DNA of 64,000 nt, from the NCBI GenBank assembly GCA_016717855.1, contig JADKEV010000019.1, positions 1 to 64,000 on the forward strand. The letters are read 5' to 3'. Below, piece by piece: positions 31,125-39,798 of this stretch; position 1 is the first letter of the stretch, and every line of letters begins with the position of its first letter. The position numbers and the translations under genes were made by a program. The DNA comes from Betaproteobacteria bacterium (GTDB lineage Bacteria > Pseudomonadota > Gammaproteobacteria > Burkholderiales > Casimicrobiaceae). The notes beneath the pieces were generated by a model. It was not told where the DNA came from. It ran no database searches and was given only the letters and a program-made list of their open reading frames with translations.

Positions 31125-32353
31125 GCTGTGGTTCCTTCGCTCCGGCTCAGCTTGTGCGCCAGCGCGGCGACCAGCGTCGCGCGCTCGGCCAGCGTCGGCA
31201 ACTCGATGTACTCGCCGCGGGTCATGATCGCGCCGCCGACCGGACCCAGGCCGCACAGCGTCGGGGTGCCCTGGCCGGCGATCAGGTTGGCGTCCGACGC
31301 GCCCAACGTCGCGATGGTGGGAATCTCCGTTCCGAGCGCGGCGGCGGCTTCGTTCACCAGCGCGGCCAGCCGGTCGGTCTGCGGTGTCCACGGCATCGGC
31401 GGCCGGTGCTGCCAGAGCTTGAGCGTGCAGCGCGTGCCGGGCACGTCGTCGGCCGCGGCGATCGCCGCGATTTCCGCGCGCAGGCGTTCCCACGCGGGCG
31501 CATCGGTGACGCGCGCGTCCAGCCGCGCCACTGCGCGTCCGGCGTACAGGTTGCGCCGCGTGCCGCCGGCGAATTCGCCGACATTGAGCAGCACGCCGCG
31601 ATCGGGATCGTGCAGTCGGTGCAGCGCGATCACTTTCCGGCACAGCGCCTCGATTGCGCTCCGCCCGTCCTTGTAGCCCGTGCCCAGGTGCGCTTCAACC
31701 CCTTCGACGACCAGTTCGCCGATGGCGATGCCGGCGCGCTGGCCGACGACCTGTCCGCCGGCGCGGCCAGGCTCGGTGTCGAGCCCCCAGTCCGCGGCCC
31801 GGGCCTCGGCCTCGATCAGTGGCCGCGACCAGATACTGCCCGCCTGCTCGTCGGTATCGAACAGCACCGTGATCTGCGCCGGGCGCTCGGCCCCCGTCGC
31901 GAGCAGCGCGCGGCACGCGAACAGGATGCCGGCCACGCCGCCCTTCATGTCGGCCACCGCGGTTCCGTAGGCGCGCTCGTTGTCGATCCGGAACGGGTTC
32001 TCCGCGGGAGACCCCGGCGGAAACGCCGTGTCCAGATGCGCGATCAGCAGCAGCTTGCCGCGCCCGGTGCCGCCCGCAAGGCGGCCGACGACACCCGGCG
32101 CGATGCCCTTGCCGGCTTCGGCGCCCATGAACGCGGCATCGAGCCAATCCTGTTCGGGCCGCACGCCGGCTGGGCGCTCGACGGCGAAGCCCAGGCCGGC
32201 GAGTTCCGTCGCCATCAGCGCGGCCAGCGCCTCGACGCCCGGCCGGTTGGCGGTCGACGTATCCATGTTCACGATGCGGCGCAGGAAGTCGATCAGATCA
32301 TCTTCGTGCGCCCGCATCCACATGTGCAGGGTCGTGGTTGCGTCGCTGTTCAT
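31121..32353 (-). CDS. M20-family metallopeptidase B, with altered second metal site
   Basis: This 410-residue protein keeps the M20 layout: catalytic domain with His in AHLDTAFPPG, bridging Asp in VADMKGG, the pair DEQ in DTDEQAGS, Glu in DTEPGRAGG, and a lid domain with VEGVEAHLG. By eye against carboxypeptidase G2, the general-base Glu175 is kept, but ligand Glu176 is Gln and ligand His385 is Met (GGAIMTRGEY). Both lost residues bind the same metal, so only one site looks canonical. It overlaps the PrpD gene by four bases and follows paralog C by 40 bp, all on the minus strand. Substrate unknown. Confidence 0.85.
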   Translation of the reverse strand: MNSDATTTLHMWMRAHEDDLIDFLRRIVNMDTSTANRPGVEALAALMATELAGLGFAVERPAGVRPEQDWLDAAFMGAEAGKGIAPGVVGRLAGGTGRGKLLLIAHLDTAFPPGSPAENPFRIDNERAYGTAVADMKGGVAGILFACRALLATGAERPAQITVLFDTDEQAGSIWSRPLIEAEARAADWGLDTEPGRAGGQVVGQRAGIAIGELVVEGVEAHLGTGYKDGRSAIEALCRKVIALHRLHDPDRGVLLNVGEFAGGTRRNLYAGRAVARLDARVTDAPAWERLRAEIAAIAAADDVPGTRCTLKLWQHRPPMPWTPQTDRLAALVNEAAAALGTEIPTIATLGASDANLIAGQGTPTLCGLGPVGGAIMTRGEYIELPTLAERATLVAALAHKLSRSEGTTA

Positions 32354-32393
32354 CGCGTGGTTCCTTCGGTTATCCGACGCGGGCCCGTACCGT

Positions 32394-33626
32394 TCATGGC
32401 CGCGCTTCCCACGCGCCGGCACCGAGCTTGTGCAGCGTCGCCGCCAGCAGTGCCGCGCGCTCGACCAGCGACGGAATGATGATGTGCTCCTGCGTCGTCA
32501 TGAGGTCGCCGCCCAGCGGCCCCATGCCGTCCAGGCACGGCAGGCCCAGCGGCCCGACGAATGCGCTGCTGCCCGCGGCCGGCGAACGCAGCACGCCAAA
32601 CTTCACGCCCAGTTCGTCGCCCGCTTCATGCGCGATCCCGATCAGGCGATCCGTCTTCTCCGTCCACGGCACGCCGGGGCGGTGCGAGGCGATCTGGAAT
32701 GTCGAGCGCGAGCCCGGCAGCTCCACCTTGTCCGCGATCCGGTGGAGCGCCGCCTCGACTTCGGCCCAGGCCTCCGGCCCGGGCGTGCGGATGTCGATCG
32801 TGCACAGGCAGTGGCCGGCGATTACGCTGCGTCGCCAGCCGCCGCTGATCTGCCCCACGCACAGGTAGATCTCCCGCGCGGGGTCGGTCAGCGCATGGAT
32901 CGCGGTGACCTTGCGTGCCATCGCCTCGATCGCGCTGACGCCCTTCGCGTACGCGCTGCCGGCGTGCGCGTCGCGGCCGAAGACCTCGAGCCTGGCCACG
33001 CCGATCTGCGCGCGCGAGCCCATGATGTTGCCGCCTTCGCGCGCGCATTCGACGCAGAACACCCAGTCCGAATGCGCTGCGGCGCGCTCGATCGGGTCGC
33101 GCGCGTCGAGGCTGCCGCCTTGCTCGTCGGTGCTGAACACGCACGTGACCTCGGCGAGATTGTTCAGGCCCGTCGCGTGCAGCGCCTTGAGCGCGAACAA
33201 CGCCACGGTCAGTCCGCCCTTCATGTCAGCGATGCCGGGGCCGAGCGCCCGCTCGCCATCAATGGAAAAAGGAAAGCCCTTGCCGGGCACGAACGCGGTG
33301 TCGAGGTCGCCCAGCACCAGCGCGCGGCCGTGGCCGTTGCCGCGCCAGCGCGCGATCCGCTGGTCGCCCAGCAGGCTGCGGTCGAAGCCTGGCAGCATGA
33401 ATTCCTCCAGCCACTTCCGGTCCGGCGGCAGCGTGTTGCCGCGCGTGCGCTCGGTCGTGTAGCCGATGGTTTCCAGCTCGCGGCACAGCCGGTCGCCGAC
33501 GGCGTTGGTCCCGCCCGGTTGCGTCGCGTAGCTCTCGATGTTGACCAGCTCTTCGACGAACTTCAGCATCGCCGGGCGCTGCGATTCCAGGTAGTTGCGG
33601 ATTGCGGATGCGGCAGGGTCGGTCAT
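32394..33626 (-). CDS. M20-family metallopeptidase C, most diverged of the three paralogs
   Basis: The 410-residue protein aligns along its whole length with paralog B. The bridging Asp (GIADMKGG) and the Glu of VECAREGG remain, and FSTDEQGGS keeps the catalytic Glu. However the first-site His is replaced by Asp (LGDLDTAFV), ligand Glu176 by Gln, and the final His by Met (GGDLMTTQEH). It may use a different metal arrangement, or have become a binding or scaffold protein. It is the first gene of the run PepC-PepB-PrpD-PepA. A REPIN-like element separates it from the ABC transporter genes, which point the same way. Start ATG 33626 gives the conserved N-terminal length. Confidence 0.83.
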   Translation of the reverse strand: MTDPAASAIRNYLESQRPAMLKFVEELVNIESYATQPGGTNAVGDRLCRELETIGYTTERTRGNTLPPDRKWLEEFMLPGFDRSLLGDQRIARWRGNGHGRALVLGDLDTAFVPGKGFPFSIDGERALGPGIADMKGGLTVALFALKALHATGLNNLAEVTCVFSTDEQGGSLDARDPIERAAAHSDWVFCVECAREGGNIMGSRAQIGVARLEVFGRDAHAGSAYAKGVSAIEAMARKVTAIHALTDPAREIYLCVGQISGGWRRSVIAGHCLCTIDIRTPGPEAWAEVEAALHRIADKVELPGSRSTFQIASHRPGVPWTEKTDRLIGIAHEAGDELGVKFGVLRSPAAGSSAFVGPLGLPCLDGMGPLGGDLMTTQEHIIIPSLVERAALLAATLHKLGAGAWEARP

Positions 33627-33672
33627 CGTACTCTCCAGGTTATTCAGAAGGTCGTTGTGCGGGCCGTAGCCC

Positions 33673-33813
33673 GTAGGATGGGTGGAGCGCAGCGATACCC
33701 ATCGTGCGGATTCGGCCAACGATGGCCGAGTGACGCGGATGGCGATGCGTGGCGGAATTCGGGTGTCATGCGTGTCGGCGATGATGGGTATCGCTGCGCT
33801 CCACCCATCCTAC
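33673..33813. repeat. REPIN-like inverted-repeat doublet, copy 4
   Basis: Arms at 33673-33703 and 33783-33813 in inverse orientation. The interior contains its own inverted repeat (TTCGGCCA and TGGCCGAG around 33712-33730). It lies between the transporter ATPase stop and the peptidase C start. Confidence 0.88.
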
Positions 33814-35963
33814 GAAGCAGGGCGTCGTCCGGCTTTCATTGCTGAGCTGGGCGAGGGTATGTGGCAGACGATGACGTGCCCGTCCGTGCCTGTCTGCGCC
33901 GGGGGCGTTTGCTGTTCGCAGATCGCGCCGATCTTGCGCGGGCAGCGGGTGTGGAACACGCAGCCTGACGGCGGATTGGCGGCGCTGGGCACCGGGCCTT
34001 CCAGCCGGATCGGATTGACTTCGGCGTCGGGGTCGGGCACCGGCACGGCGGAGAGCAATGCCTCAGTGTATGGGTGATACGGCGGCGCGAAGACGCGCTC
34101 GACCGGTCCCACTTCGCAGATCCTGCCCAGGTACACGACGGCCACGCGATCCGCGAGATAGCGGACCACGCTCATGTCGTGGGAGATGAACAGGTAGGCG
34201 GTGCGCTCCCGGGCCTGGAGTTCGCCCAGCAGATTGAGGATCGCCGCCTGCACCGAGACATCCAGCGCGGACACCGGCTCGTCGCACACGATCAGGTCGG
34301 GGTTGGTGGCGAACGCGCGAGCGATGCCCACGCGCTGCTTTTCGCCGCCGCTCAACTGGTTGGGCAGCCGGTCGAGATAGCGCTCGTCCAGCCGCACCGC
34401 GCGCAGCAGCTCGCCCGCCGCGTCCCGGGCCGTGGCGCCCTTCAGGCCGCGGAACATCTCGAGCGGGCGCATCAGCGCATCGCCGATGGAGCGCCGCGGA
34501 TTGAGCGTCGAGTCGGGATTCTGGAACACCATCTGCAGCCGCCGCCGCAATTCGCGGTCGCGCTCGCCGGCGGTCCCGCCCAGTGGGATGCCGTCGAACT
34601 CGATGGTCCCGCGCGTGGGCTCGACCAGCCCGACGATGCAGCGGGCCAGCGTCGTCTTGCCGCAACCGCTCTCGCCGACGACCGCCAGCGTTTCGTTCGC
34701 CTCCAGCGTCAGGCTCACGCCGTCGAGCGCATGGACGACGCGCTCGCTGCCGAACAGCCCCAGCAGCTTGTTCGAGTCCACGTATTCCTTGGTCAGTGCG
34801 TCGACCTTCAGCAGCGACACGGCCGCGGACTTCCCTCTCCCCCGGGGAGAGGGATCGAGGGTGAGGGAGGTGGAGCCGGCCGGAACCGCCGGTTCATACT
34901 GGGAGGCCACAGGCGGCAGATTGCCGGCAGCCAGCCGCGCCTGTTCCTGCTCCTGCCAGAAAAAGCAGCGGCTCGCATGATCCGGCGCCACTTCGACCAG
35001 CGGCGGCGCTTCCCTGCCGCAGCGCTCGCGGGCATGCGGGCAGCGCGGCTCGAAGCTGCAGCCGGGCGGCATCCGGGTCAGGTCCGGAATCATGCCCCGG
35101 ATCAGCCGCAGCGAGCGCGACTTGCGGCCGAACTCGAGATTGGGGAGGCACTCGAGCAAGCCGGCGGTGTACGGATGCAACTGGCGGCCGAACACCGAGC
35201 GCACAGGACCCTGCTCGATCATCTGCCCCGCGTACATCACGCCGATCCGGTCGCTGACGCGCGCGATCACGCCGAGGTTGTGGCTGATGTAGAGAATCGC
35301 TGATGAAAAGCGGTGCTTGAGCGCCGCAATCAGGTCCAGGATCTGCGCCTCGGTGGTGACGTCCAGGCCCGTCGTCGGCTCGTCCATGATCAGCAGGTCG
35401 GGGTTGCACGCCAGCGCCATCGCGATCAGGACCCGCTGCTGCTGGCCGCCGCTCAGCTGGTGCGGGTAGCGCAGCGCGATCGCCGCCGGTTCCGGCATGT
35501 TGACCGCGGCGAACAGTTCCAGCGTGCGCGCGCGCGCCGCTTCGCGCGAGATGCGCTCGTGCGCGAGCAGCGCCTCGGCGACCTGGATCCCGACCTGCAG
35601 CGACGGATTGAGCGAGCTCATCGGGTCCTGGTACACCATCGCGATCTTCGCGCCGCGCAATTCATCCTGCCGCGCGCGCGGCATCGCCAGCAGGTCCTGC
35701 CCCTGGTAGTCGATGCGCCCGCCGGTCACGCGGCCGTTCTCGCTGAGATACCCCATCACCGCGAAGGCGAGCGTGCTCTTGCCCGAGCCCGACTCGCCGA
35801 CGACACCGAAGGTCTCGCCGCGGCGGATCGCGAACGAGATGTCGCGCACCGCATGCACCGGCCCCCTGCTGGTCGCGTAGTCGACGGACAGCCCGGCGAC
35901 CTGCAGCACCGTGTCGGCTGCGCCGGGCAGGGGAGGCAGCGGGCTCGCAATGACCGCGCTCAC
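33810..35963 (-). CDS. Fused dual ATP-binding protein of a peptide-type ABC transporter (DppD-DppF-like)
   Basis: The 717-residue protein carries two complete nucleotide-binding domains. Domain 1: Walker A GESGSGKST, signature LSGGQQQR, Walker B LLIMDEP, ending in a Cys-containing oligopeptide tail GCSFEPRCPHARERC. Domain 2: GESGCGKTT, LSGGEKQR, LIVCDEP, and tail GCVFHTRCPRKIGAIC. Together they power import through the two permeases encoded upstream. The start is a GTG at 35963 that overlaps the permease stop (GTGA). Something odd: the linker between domains (about residues 355-385) encodes TLDPSPRGRGKS from a CCCTCTCCCC-type intergenic repeat at 34833-34867, so a repeat has been absorbed in frame. 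Extended reading upstream of 35963 is only antisense-free coincidence over the permease genes. Confidence 0.92.
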   Translation of the reverse strand: MSAVIASPLPPLPGAADTVLQVAGLSVDYATSRGPVHAVRDISFAIRRGETFGVVGESGSGKSTLAFAVMGYLSENGRVTGGRIDYQGQDLLAMPRARQDELRGAKIAMVYQDPMSSLNPSLQVGIQVAEALLAHERISREAARARTLELFAAVNMPEPAAIALRYPHQLSGGQQQRVLIAMALACNPDLLIMDEPTTGLDVTTEAQILDLIAALKHRFSSAILYISHNLGVIARVSDRIGVMYAGQMIEQGPVRSVFGRQLHPYTAGLLECLPNLEFGRKSRSLRLIRGMIPDLTRMPPGCSFEPRCPHARERCGREAPPLVEVAPDHASRCFFWQEQEQARLAAGNLPPVASQYEPAVPAGSTSLTLDPSPRGRGKSAAVSLLKVDALTKEYVDSNKLLGLFGSERVVHALDGVSLTLEANETLAVVGESGCGKTTLARCIVGLVEPTRGTIEFDGIPLGGTAGERDRELRRRLQMVFQNPDSTLNPRRSIGDALMRPLEMFRGLKGATARDAAGELLRAVRLDERYLDRLPNQLSGGEKQRVGIARAFATNPDLIVCDEPVSALDVSVQAAILNLLGELQARERTAYLFISHDMSVVRYLADRVAVVYLGRICEVGPVERVFAPPYHPYTEALLSAVPVPDPDAEVNPIRLEGPVPSAANPPSGCVFHTRCPRKIGAICEQQTPPAQTGTDGHVIVCHIPSPSSAMKAGRRPAS
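34833..34867. repeat. CCCTCTCCCC palindrome inside the ATPase linker
   Basis: CCCTCTCCCCCGGGGAGAGGG at 34833-34853 is nearly perfectly palindromic and is followed by ATCGAGGGTGAGGG, the companion arm seen in the copy at 5325-5366. Here it lies within a coding sequence, translated on the minus strand as part of a flexible linker. Confidence 0.75.
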
Positions 35964-36877
35964 AGGTCGCTCCGTCCACCGCGGTAGGCCAGGCGCGTGC
36001 CGACGCCGTCGCCGAACAGGTTGGCGCCGATGACCGCGGTCGAGATCGCCAGCGCCGGGAAGAACATCAGCCACGGCGCGGTCTGCAGGAACTGCCGGCC
36101 CTCGCTGACCATCAGCCCCCAGTCGGGCTCGGGCGGCTGCACGCCGATGCCGATGAAGCCCAGCGAGGTGCTGAGCAGGATCGCGAACGACAGCCGGATC
36201 GCGACTTCGACGACGATGGGGCCGGCGGCGTTGGGCAGGAGTTCGCGCGTGATCACGTAGAACGTCGACTCGCCCCTGACCTTGGCCGCCTCGACGAACT
36301 CGAGGTTTTTCAGGCCCAGCGTGACGCTGCGCAGCACGCGCGTCGAGCGCGGCACGAACACGATCATGATTGCGATCACCACGTTGATCTTGCTCGGCCC
36401 CAGCGAGGACATGATCAGCATCGCCAGCAGCAGTGACGGAAACGACAGCAGCCCGTCCATGATGCGCATCACGATCTCGTCCAGCCTGCCGCCCTTGTAG
36501 CCGACCGTCATCCCGATCGCGACGCCCAGGCCCACGCCCAGCGCGGTCGCGGCGGCCGAGAGCAGCAGCGTGCCGTGCGCGCCATAGACGACGCGGCTGA
36601 ACACGTCGCGGCCGTAATGGTCGGTGCCGAACCAGTACTGCAACGACGGCGGTTTCAGCGTGTCGCTCATGTGGAACTCGGTGTACGGGTAGGGCGTGAT
36701 CAGCGCGCCCACCAGCACCAGCGTGATGTGCACCAGCAGGAAGATGCCGCCGACGATCATGTCGGGCGAACCGCGCCAACCGGTGATGCCGAACAGCGCG
36801 AACGTCCGGCGCACGATGCCCATCCGGGGCGGGGTCGGCGCGGATGCTGCGGTTGATTCGGGGCTGGCCGTGTTCAT
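35960..36877 (-). CDS. Peptide-type ABC transporter permease (DppC-like)
   Basis: The 305-residue protein has an N-terminal anchor helix (MIVGGIFLLVHITLVLVGAL), the extracellular WFGTDHYGRDVFSRVVYGA segment characteristic of DppC/OppC, and five further helices with the coupling EAA motif VEAAKVRGESTFYVITRELLPNAAGPI. It forms half of the membrane channel. It overlaps the ATPase gene by two bases and follows the other permease gene by 12 bp, so all transporter genes are one operon. Confidence 0.93.
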   Translation of the reverse strand: MNTASPESTAASAPTPPRMGIVRRTFALFGITGWRGSPDMIVGGIFLLVHITLVLVGALITPYPYTEFHMSDTLKPPSLQYWFGTDHYGRDVFSRVVYGAHGTLLLSAAATALGVGLGVAIGMTVGYKGGRLDEIVMRIMDGLLSFPSLLLAMLIMSSLGPSKINVVIAIMIVFVPRSTRVLRSVTLGLKNLEFVEAAKVRGESTFYVITRELLPNAAGPIVVEVAIRLSFAILLSTSLGFIGIGVQPPEPDWGLMVSEGRQFLQTAPWLMFFPALAISTAVIGANLFGDGVGTRLAYRGGRSDL

Positions 36878-36889
36878 CGCGGGGCATCC

Positions 36890-37837
36890 TCAGTAGCGCA
36901 CGCGCGGATTCATGTAGGCGTAGAGCACGTCGGCCAGCAGGTTGGCCAGGCAATAGATCGCCGCCGTCACGAGCACCGTCATCTGCAGCATCGGCACGTC
37001 GCGGTTGCTGACCGCGAACACCATCATCCGGCCCAACCCGGGAAAGCTGAACACCGTCTCGACCACGACCAGGCTGCCCATCAGCCAGCCGATGTTCATG
37101 GCGACGATGGTGATCGTGGGCAGCAGCGCGTTGGGCAGCGCGTGGCGCAGGATCACCTGCCGCTCGCCGATGCCCTTCAGGCGCGCGGTGCGGATGAAGT
37201 TCTTTTCCAGCACTTCGATCATGCTGGTGCGCGTCATCCGGCTGGTGTAGGCCAGCATCACCATGGTCAGCGTCGCCACCGGCAGGATCAGCAGCTTGAA
37301 CTGCGCGAACACCGGGTCGCCGGGATCCATCAGCGACGACGGCGGCAGCCACTTGAACCAGAACGCGAATACGATGATCAGCAAGTTGCCCCAGACGAAC
37401 TCGGGCAGCGACGTGCCGATCAGCGTGACCAGCGCGATGATGCGGTCGGGGAGCCTGCCGCGGCGCAGGCCCGCGTAGACGCCGAGCCCGATCGCCAGCG
37501 GCACGGCGACCAGCAGCGTGAGTCCGGCTAACACCGCCGAGTTTCCCATTCGCGTCATGATCAGTGGAGCGACCGGCTGATTCAGGCGCAGCGACGTTCC
37601 CCAGTCGCCCTGCACCGCACCGGCGATCCACTCCAGGTAGCGGACGTGCGCGGGCCGGTTGAGGCCCAGCTTTTCGCGCATGGTCGCGACGTCTTCCGGG
37701 GTCGCATCGGTGCCGAGGATCATCGAGGCGACGTCGCCGGGCAGGACCTGGACCACGACGAACACGACCATCGACACCATCAGCAGGACCAGCGCGGAGA
37801 ACAGCAGGCGGCGCGCGACGAAGACCCACAACGACAT
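36890..37837 (-). CDS. Peptide-type ABC transporter permease (DppB-like)
   Basis: The 315-residue protein begins MSLWVFVARRLLFSALVLLMV, as in DppB, with the periplasmic VLPGDVASMILG and LGLNRPAHVRYLEWIAGAVQGDWGTSL segment, six helices, the EAA loop FIRTARLKGIGERQVILRHALPNALLP and the end LLADVLYAYMNPRVRY. It pairs with the DppC-like permease to import an oligopeptide-like or other amide solute. The start ATG 37837 matches the family; the upstream extension would add a non-homologous Arg/Pro tail. Confidence 0.93.
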   Translation of the reverse strand: MSLWVFVARRLLFSALVLLMVSMVVFVVVQVLPGDVASMILGTDATPEDVATMREKLGLNRPAHVRYLEWIAGAVQGDWGTSLRLNQPVAPLIMTRMGNSAVLAGLTLLVAVPLAIGLGVYAGLRRGRLPDRIIALVTLIGTSLPEFVWGNLLIIVFAFWFKWLPPSSLMDPGDPVFAQFKLLILPVATLTMVMLAYTSRMTRTSMIEVLEKNFIRTARLKGIGERQVILRHALPNALLPTITIVAMNIGWLMGSLVVVETVFSFPGLGRMMVFAVSNRDVPMLQMTVLVTAAIYCLANLLADVLYAYMNPRVRY

Positions 37838-37985
37838 GTTCAGCCCTCCGCCGCGGCCGGGGCAAGGGCAAGGCCGGCCAACAGCACTGCCGCGCATTGC
37901 AATCGGAGCATCGTGAGTCTTCCCCTATGGTTGCGCGCAGGCGAGCCCGCCGCTACGTTCGCGTTTGCTGCGGATGGAAAGCGGG

Positions 37986-39587
37986 TTAGCTGATCCAGGT
38001 CTTGCGCACGTCCGCCCAGCGTATCGGGTGGATCTCGTACCCCTGCACCTGCTTGTTGAGGCCCATGATGTACGGGCGGTGATACGGGATCACGACCGGG
38101 CCGCTGTCGACCAGGATGCGCTGCACGCGCGCGTACATCTCCTTGCGTTTCGCGAGGTCGCCTTCCTTGCGGCCGTCGTCGAGCAGCTTGTCCACTTCGG
38201 GGTTGTTGTAGTTGTACAACTCCTTGTAGCTTCCCTTGGAGTGGAAGTACGGGTAGAGCGATTCGTCGATGGTCGGCCGTCCGTTCCAGTTCTGCATGTT
38301 GAACGGATGCTTCCTGTTGTAGCGTGCCGTGTACACGTCGTAGGGGACGGTCTTGATGTTGATCCGGAAGCCGGCCGGGGCCGTCATTTCCTTGACGCCG
38401 ACCGCGAATTCGACCAGGCCGGCCCGCTCGTTGGTCGTGATCAGTTCGACGTCGACGCCGCTGCCGAAGCCGGCGTCGGTCATCAGCTGCTTGGCCTTGG
38501 CGAGGTCGCGCTTCTTTATCCCGGTATCGACCCAGAACGGGCTGATCGACGAAATCGGGTTGTCGTTCGACGGCGTGCCGTAGCCGCCCAGCGCCCCCTT
38601 GATCAACTGGTCTCGGTCCAGGCTGATCTTCAACGCCGTCATCACGCGCGGATCCGAGAATGGCGGCTGGTGCTGCCAGATCGTGATCTCGTGATAGCCC
38701 GGGCTGCTTGTCTCCAGGATGCGCACGTTAGGGTCCGCCTTCAGCGTCGACACGGCGGTCGGCGGCGCCTCCCACAGGATGTGGATGAAGCCGCTGGTCA
38801 GCGCCGCGATCTGCGCCGCCTGTTCGGGAATCGTCACCTGCCGGAACTCGTCGACATACGGGAGCTGGTTGCCGGCTGCGTCCTTCTCCCAGTATTCGGT
38901 GTGGCGCACCATGGTCACATGGTCGGCGGGGACGAACTCCTTCATCTTGAACGGCCCGGTACCGATCGGCGTCTTCGACACGTCGGCTGCGGCGTCGAAA
39001 GGCAGGATCCGCGCGTACACCGCGCCGAACATCATCGGGAAGTCGGCGTAGGGCGCGGACAGGTTGAACTTGATCGCGTACGGGCCGGGGGCTTCGATGC
39101 CCTGTACCAGGCCGAAGAGGCTCCGCCCCATCGACGCGGTCTGCGGGTTGAGCAGCCGGTTGATCGTGAACTCGACGTCCTTGGACGTAAACTCGCGGCC
39201 GTGATGGAACTTGACGCCGCGGCGGAGGTTGAACGTCCACGCCTTGCCGTCGTCGGAAACCTTCCAGTCGGTCGCCAGTTCCGGTTGCGGATTGAGCTTT
39301 GCGTCGACGCGAACCAGGTTGTTGAAAATCGCCTGGCTGATGATGAACTCTTCGTTCGCGCCGTGGATAGCGGGATCGAGCCGGCGCGCCGCGCTGGGCA
39401 CCGCCAGCTTGAGCACGCCACCGCGCTTCGGGACTGGGGCCTGCGCCAGGCCGGCCCCGGGGGCGCCGAGCAGGCCTGCGGCGCCGGCGGCGAGTCCGGC
39501 TTCGAGGAAGCGCCGGCGGCTGAAAGGGTAGTGCACGGGCGATTCCCCCGCTGCGGCGCGCTTCGGGTCTTTGCGTGATTTGCTCAA
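37986..39587 (-). CDS. Peptide-type ABC transporter substrate-binding protein, Tat-exported
   Basis: The 533-residue protein is a family 5 extracellular solute-binding protein: LKLAVPSAARRLDPAIHGANE, LATDWKVSDDGKAWTFNLRRGVKFHHG, the SKDVEFTINRLLNP loop and TGPFKMKEF. The N-terminus has a twin-arginine signal SRRRFLEAG followed by a hydrophobic run and AxA site, so it is probably folded before export. The start is a TTG at 39587 with a perfect AGGAGG seven bases before it; a GTG at 39536 is the alternative. It is first in the transporter operon and sets specificity: comparable proteins bind peptides, but also opines and nickel complexes. Confidence 0.9.
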   Translation of the reverse strand: MSKSRKDPKRAAAGESPVHYPFSRRRFLEAGLAAGAAGLLGAPGAGLAQAPVPKRGGVLKLAVPSAARRLDPAIHGANEEFIISQAIFNNLVRVDAKLNPQPELATDWKVSDDGKAWTFNLRRGVKFHHGREFTSKDVEFTINRLLNPQTASMGRSLFGLVQGIEAPGPYAIKFNLSAPYADFPMMFGAVYARILPFDAAADVSKTPIGTGPFKMKEFVPADHVTMVRHTEYWEKDAAGNQLPYVDEFRQVTIPEQAAQIAALTSGFIHILWEAPPTAVSTLKADPNVRILETSSPGYHEITIWQHQPPFSDPRVMTALKISLDRDQLIKGALGGYGTPSNDNPISSISPFWVDTGIKKRDLAKAKQLMTDAGFGSGVDVELITTNERAGLVEFAVGVKEMTAPAGFRINIKTVPYDVYTARYNRKHPFNMQNWNGRPTIDESLYPYFHSKGSYKELYNYNNPEVDKLLDDGRKEGDLAKRKEMYARVQRILVDSGPVVIPYHRPYIMGLNKQVQGYEIHPIRWADVRKTWIS

Positions 39588-39635
39588 TTCTTCCTCCTGA
39601 AAAAGATTGAACCACCATTCTCTGTCGCCGCAAAG

Positions 39636-39664
39636 TTTATACTGATTCGGTGGTTTTGTACCAG
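39636..39664 (-). promoter_or_regulatory. Possible promoter of the transporter operon
   Basis: On the minus strand CTGGTA (39664-39659) and TATAAA (39641-39636) are spaced by 17 bases, 49 bp before the TTG start. The -10 is good, the -35 is weak (three of six). Confidence 0.35.
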
Positions 39665-39716
39665 ACTGGATTCGGGAGCCCGGCGGCATTACACTTTGCA
39701 CCCCGACATGCCGTAC

Positions 39717-39744
39717 GATGGGTATAGCTGCGTTCCACCCATCC
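39717..39744 (-). repeat. Single REP-like element, diverged
   Basis: GATGGGTATAGCTGCGTTCC then ACCCATCC corresponds to one inverted arm with two substitutions. It lies in the 211-bp divergent spacer between the binding-protein gene and the arginase-fold gene. Confidence 0.7.
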
Positions 39745-39798
39745 GAAATCCGCAACACCAGTTTCAACTTTCTATGAGTCATTGGGGGAAGGCAAACA

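Noticed and set aside
33810..37871. A continuous minus-strand frame of 1353 codons that could suggest a giant multidomain protein.
   Set aside because: Only the part from GTG 35963 encodes the dual ATPase; the rest is an Arg/Pro-rich shadow of the two permease genes, which have clear membrane-protein sequence in another frame.
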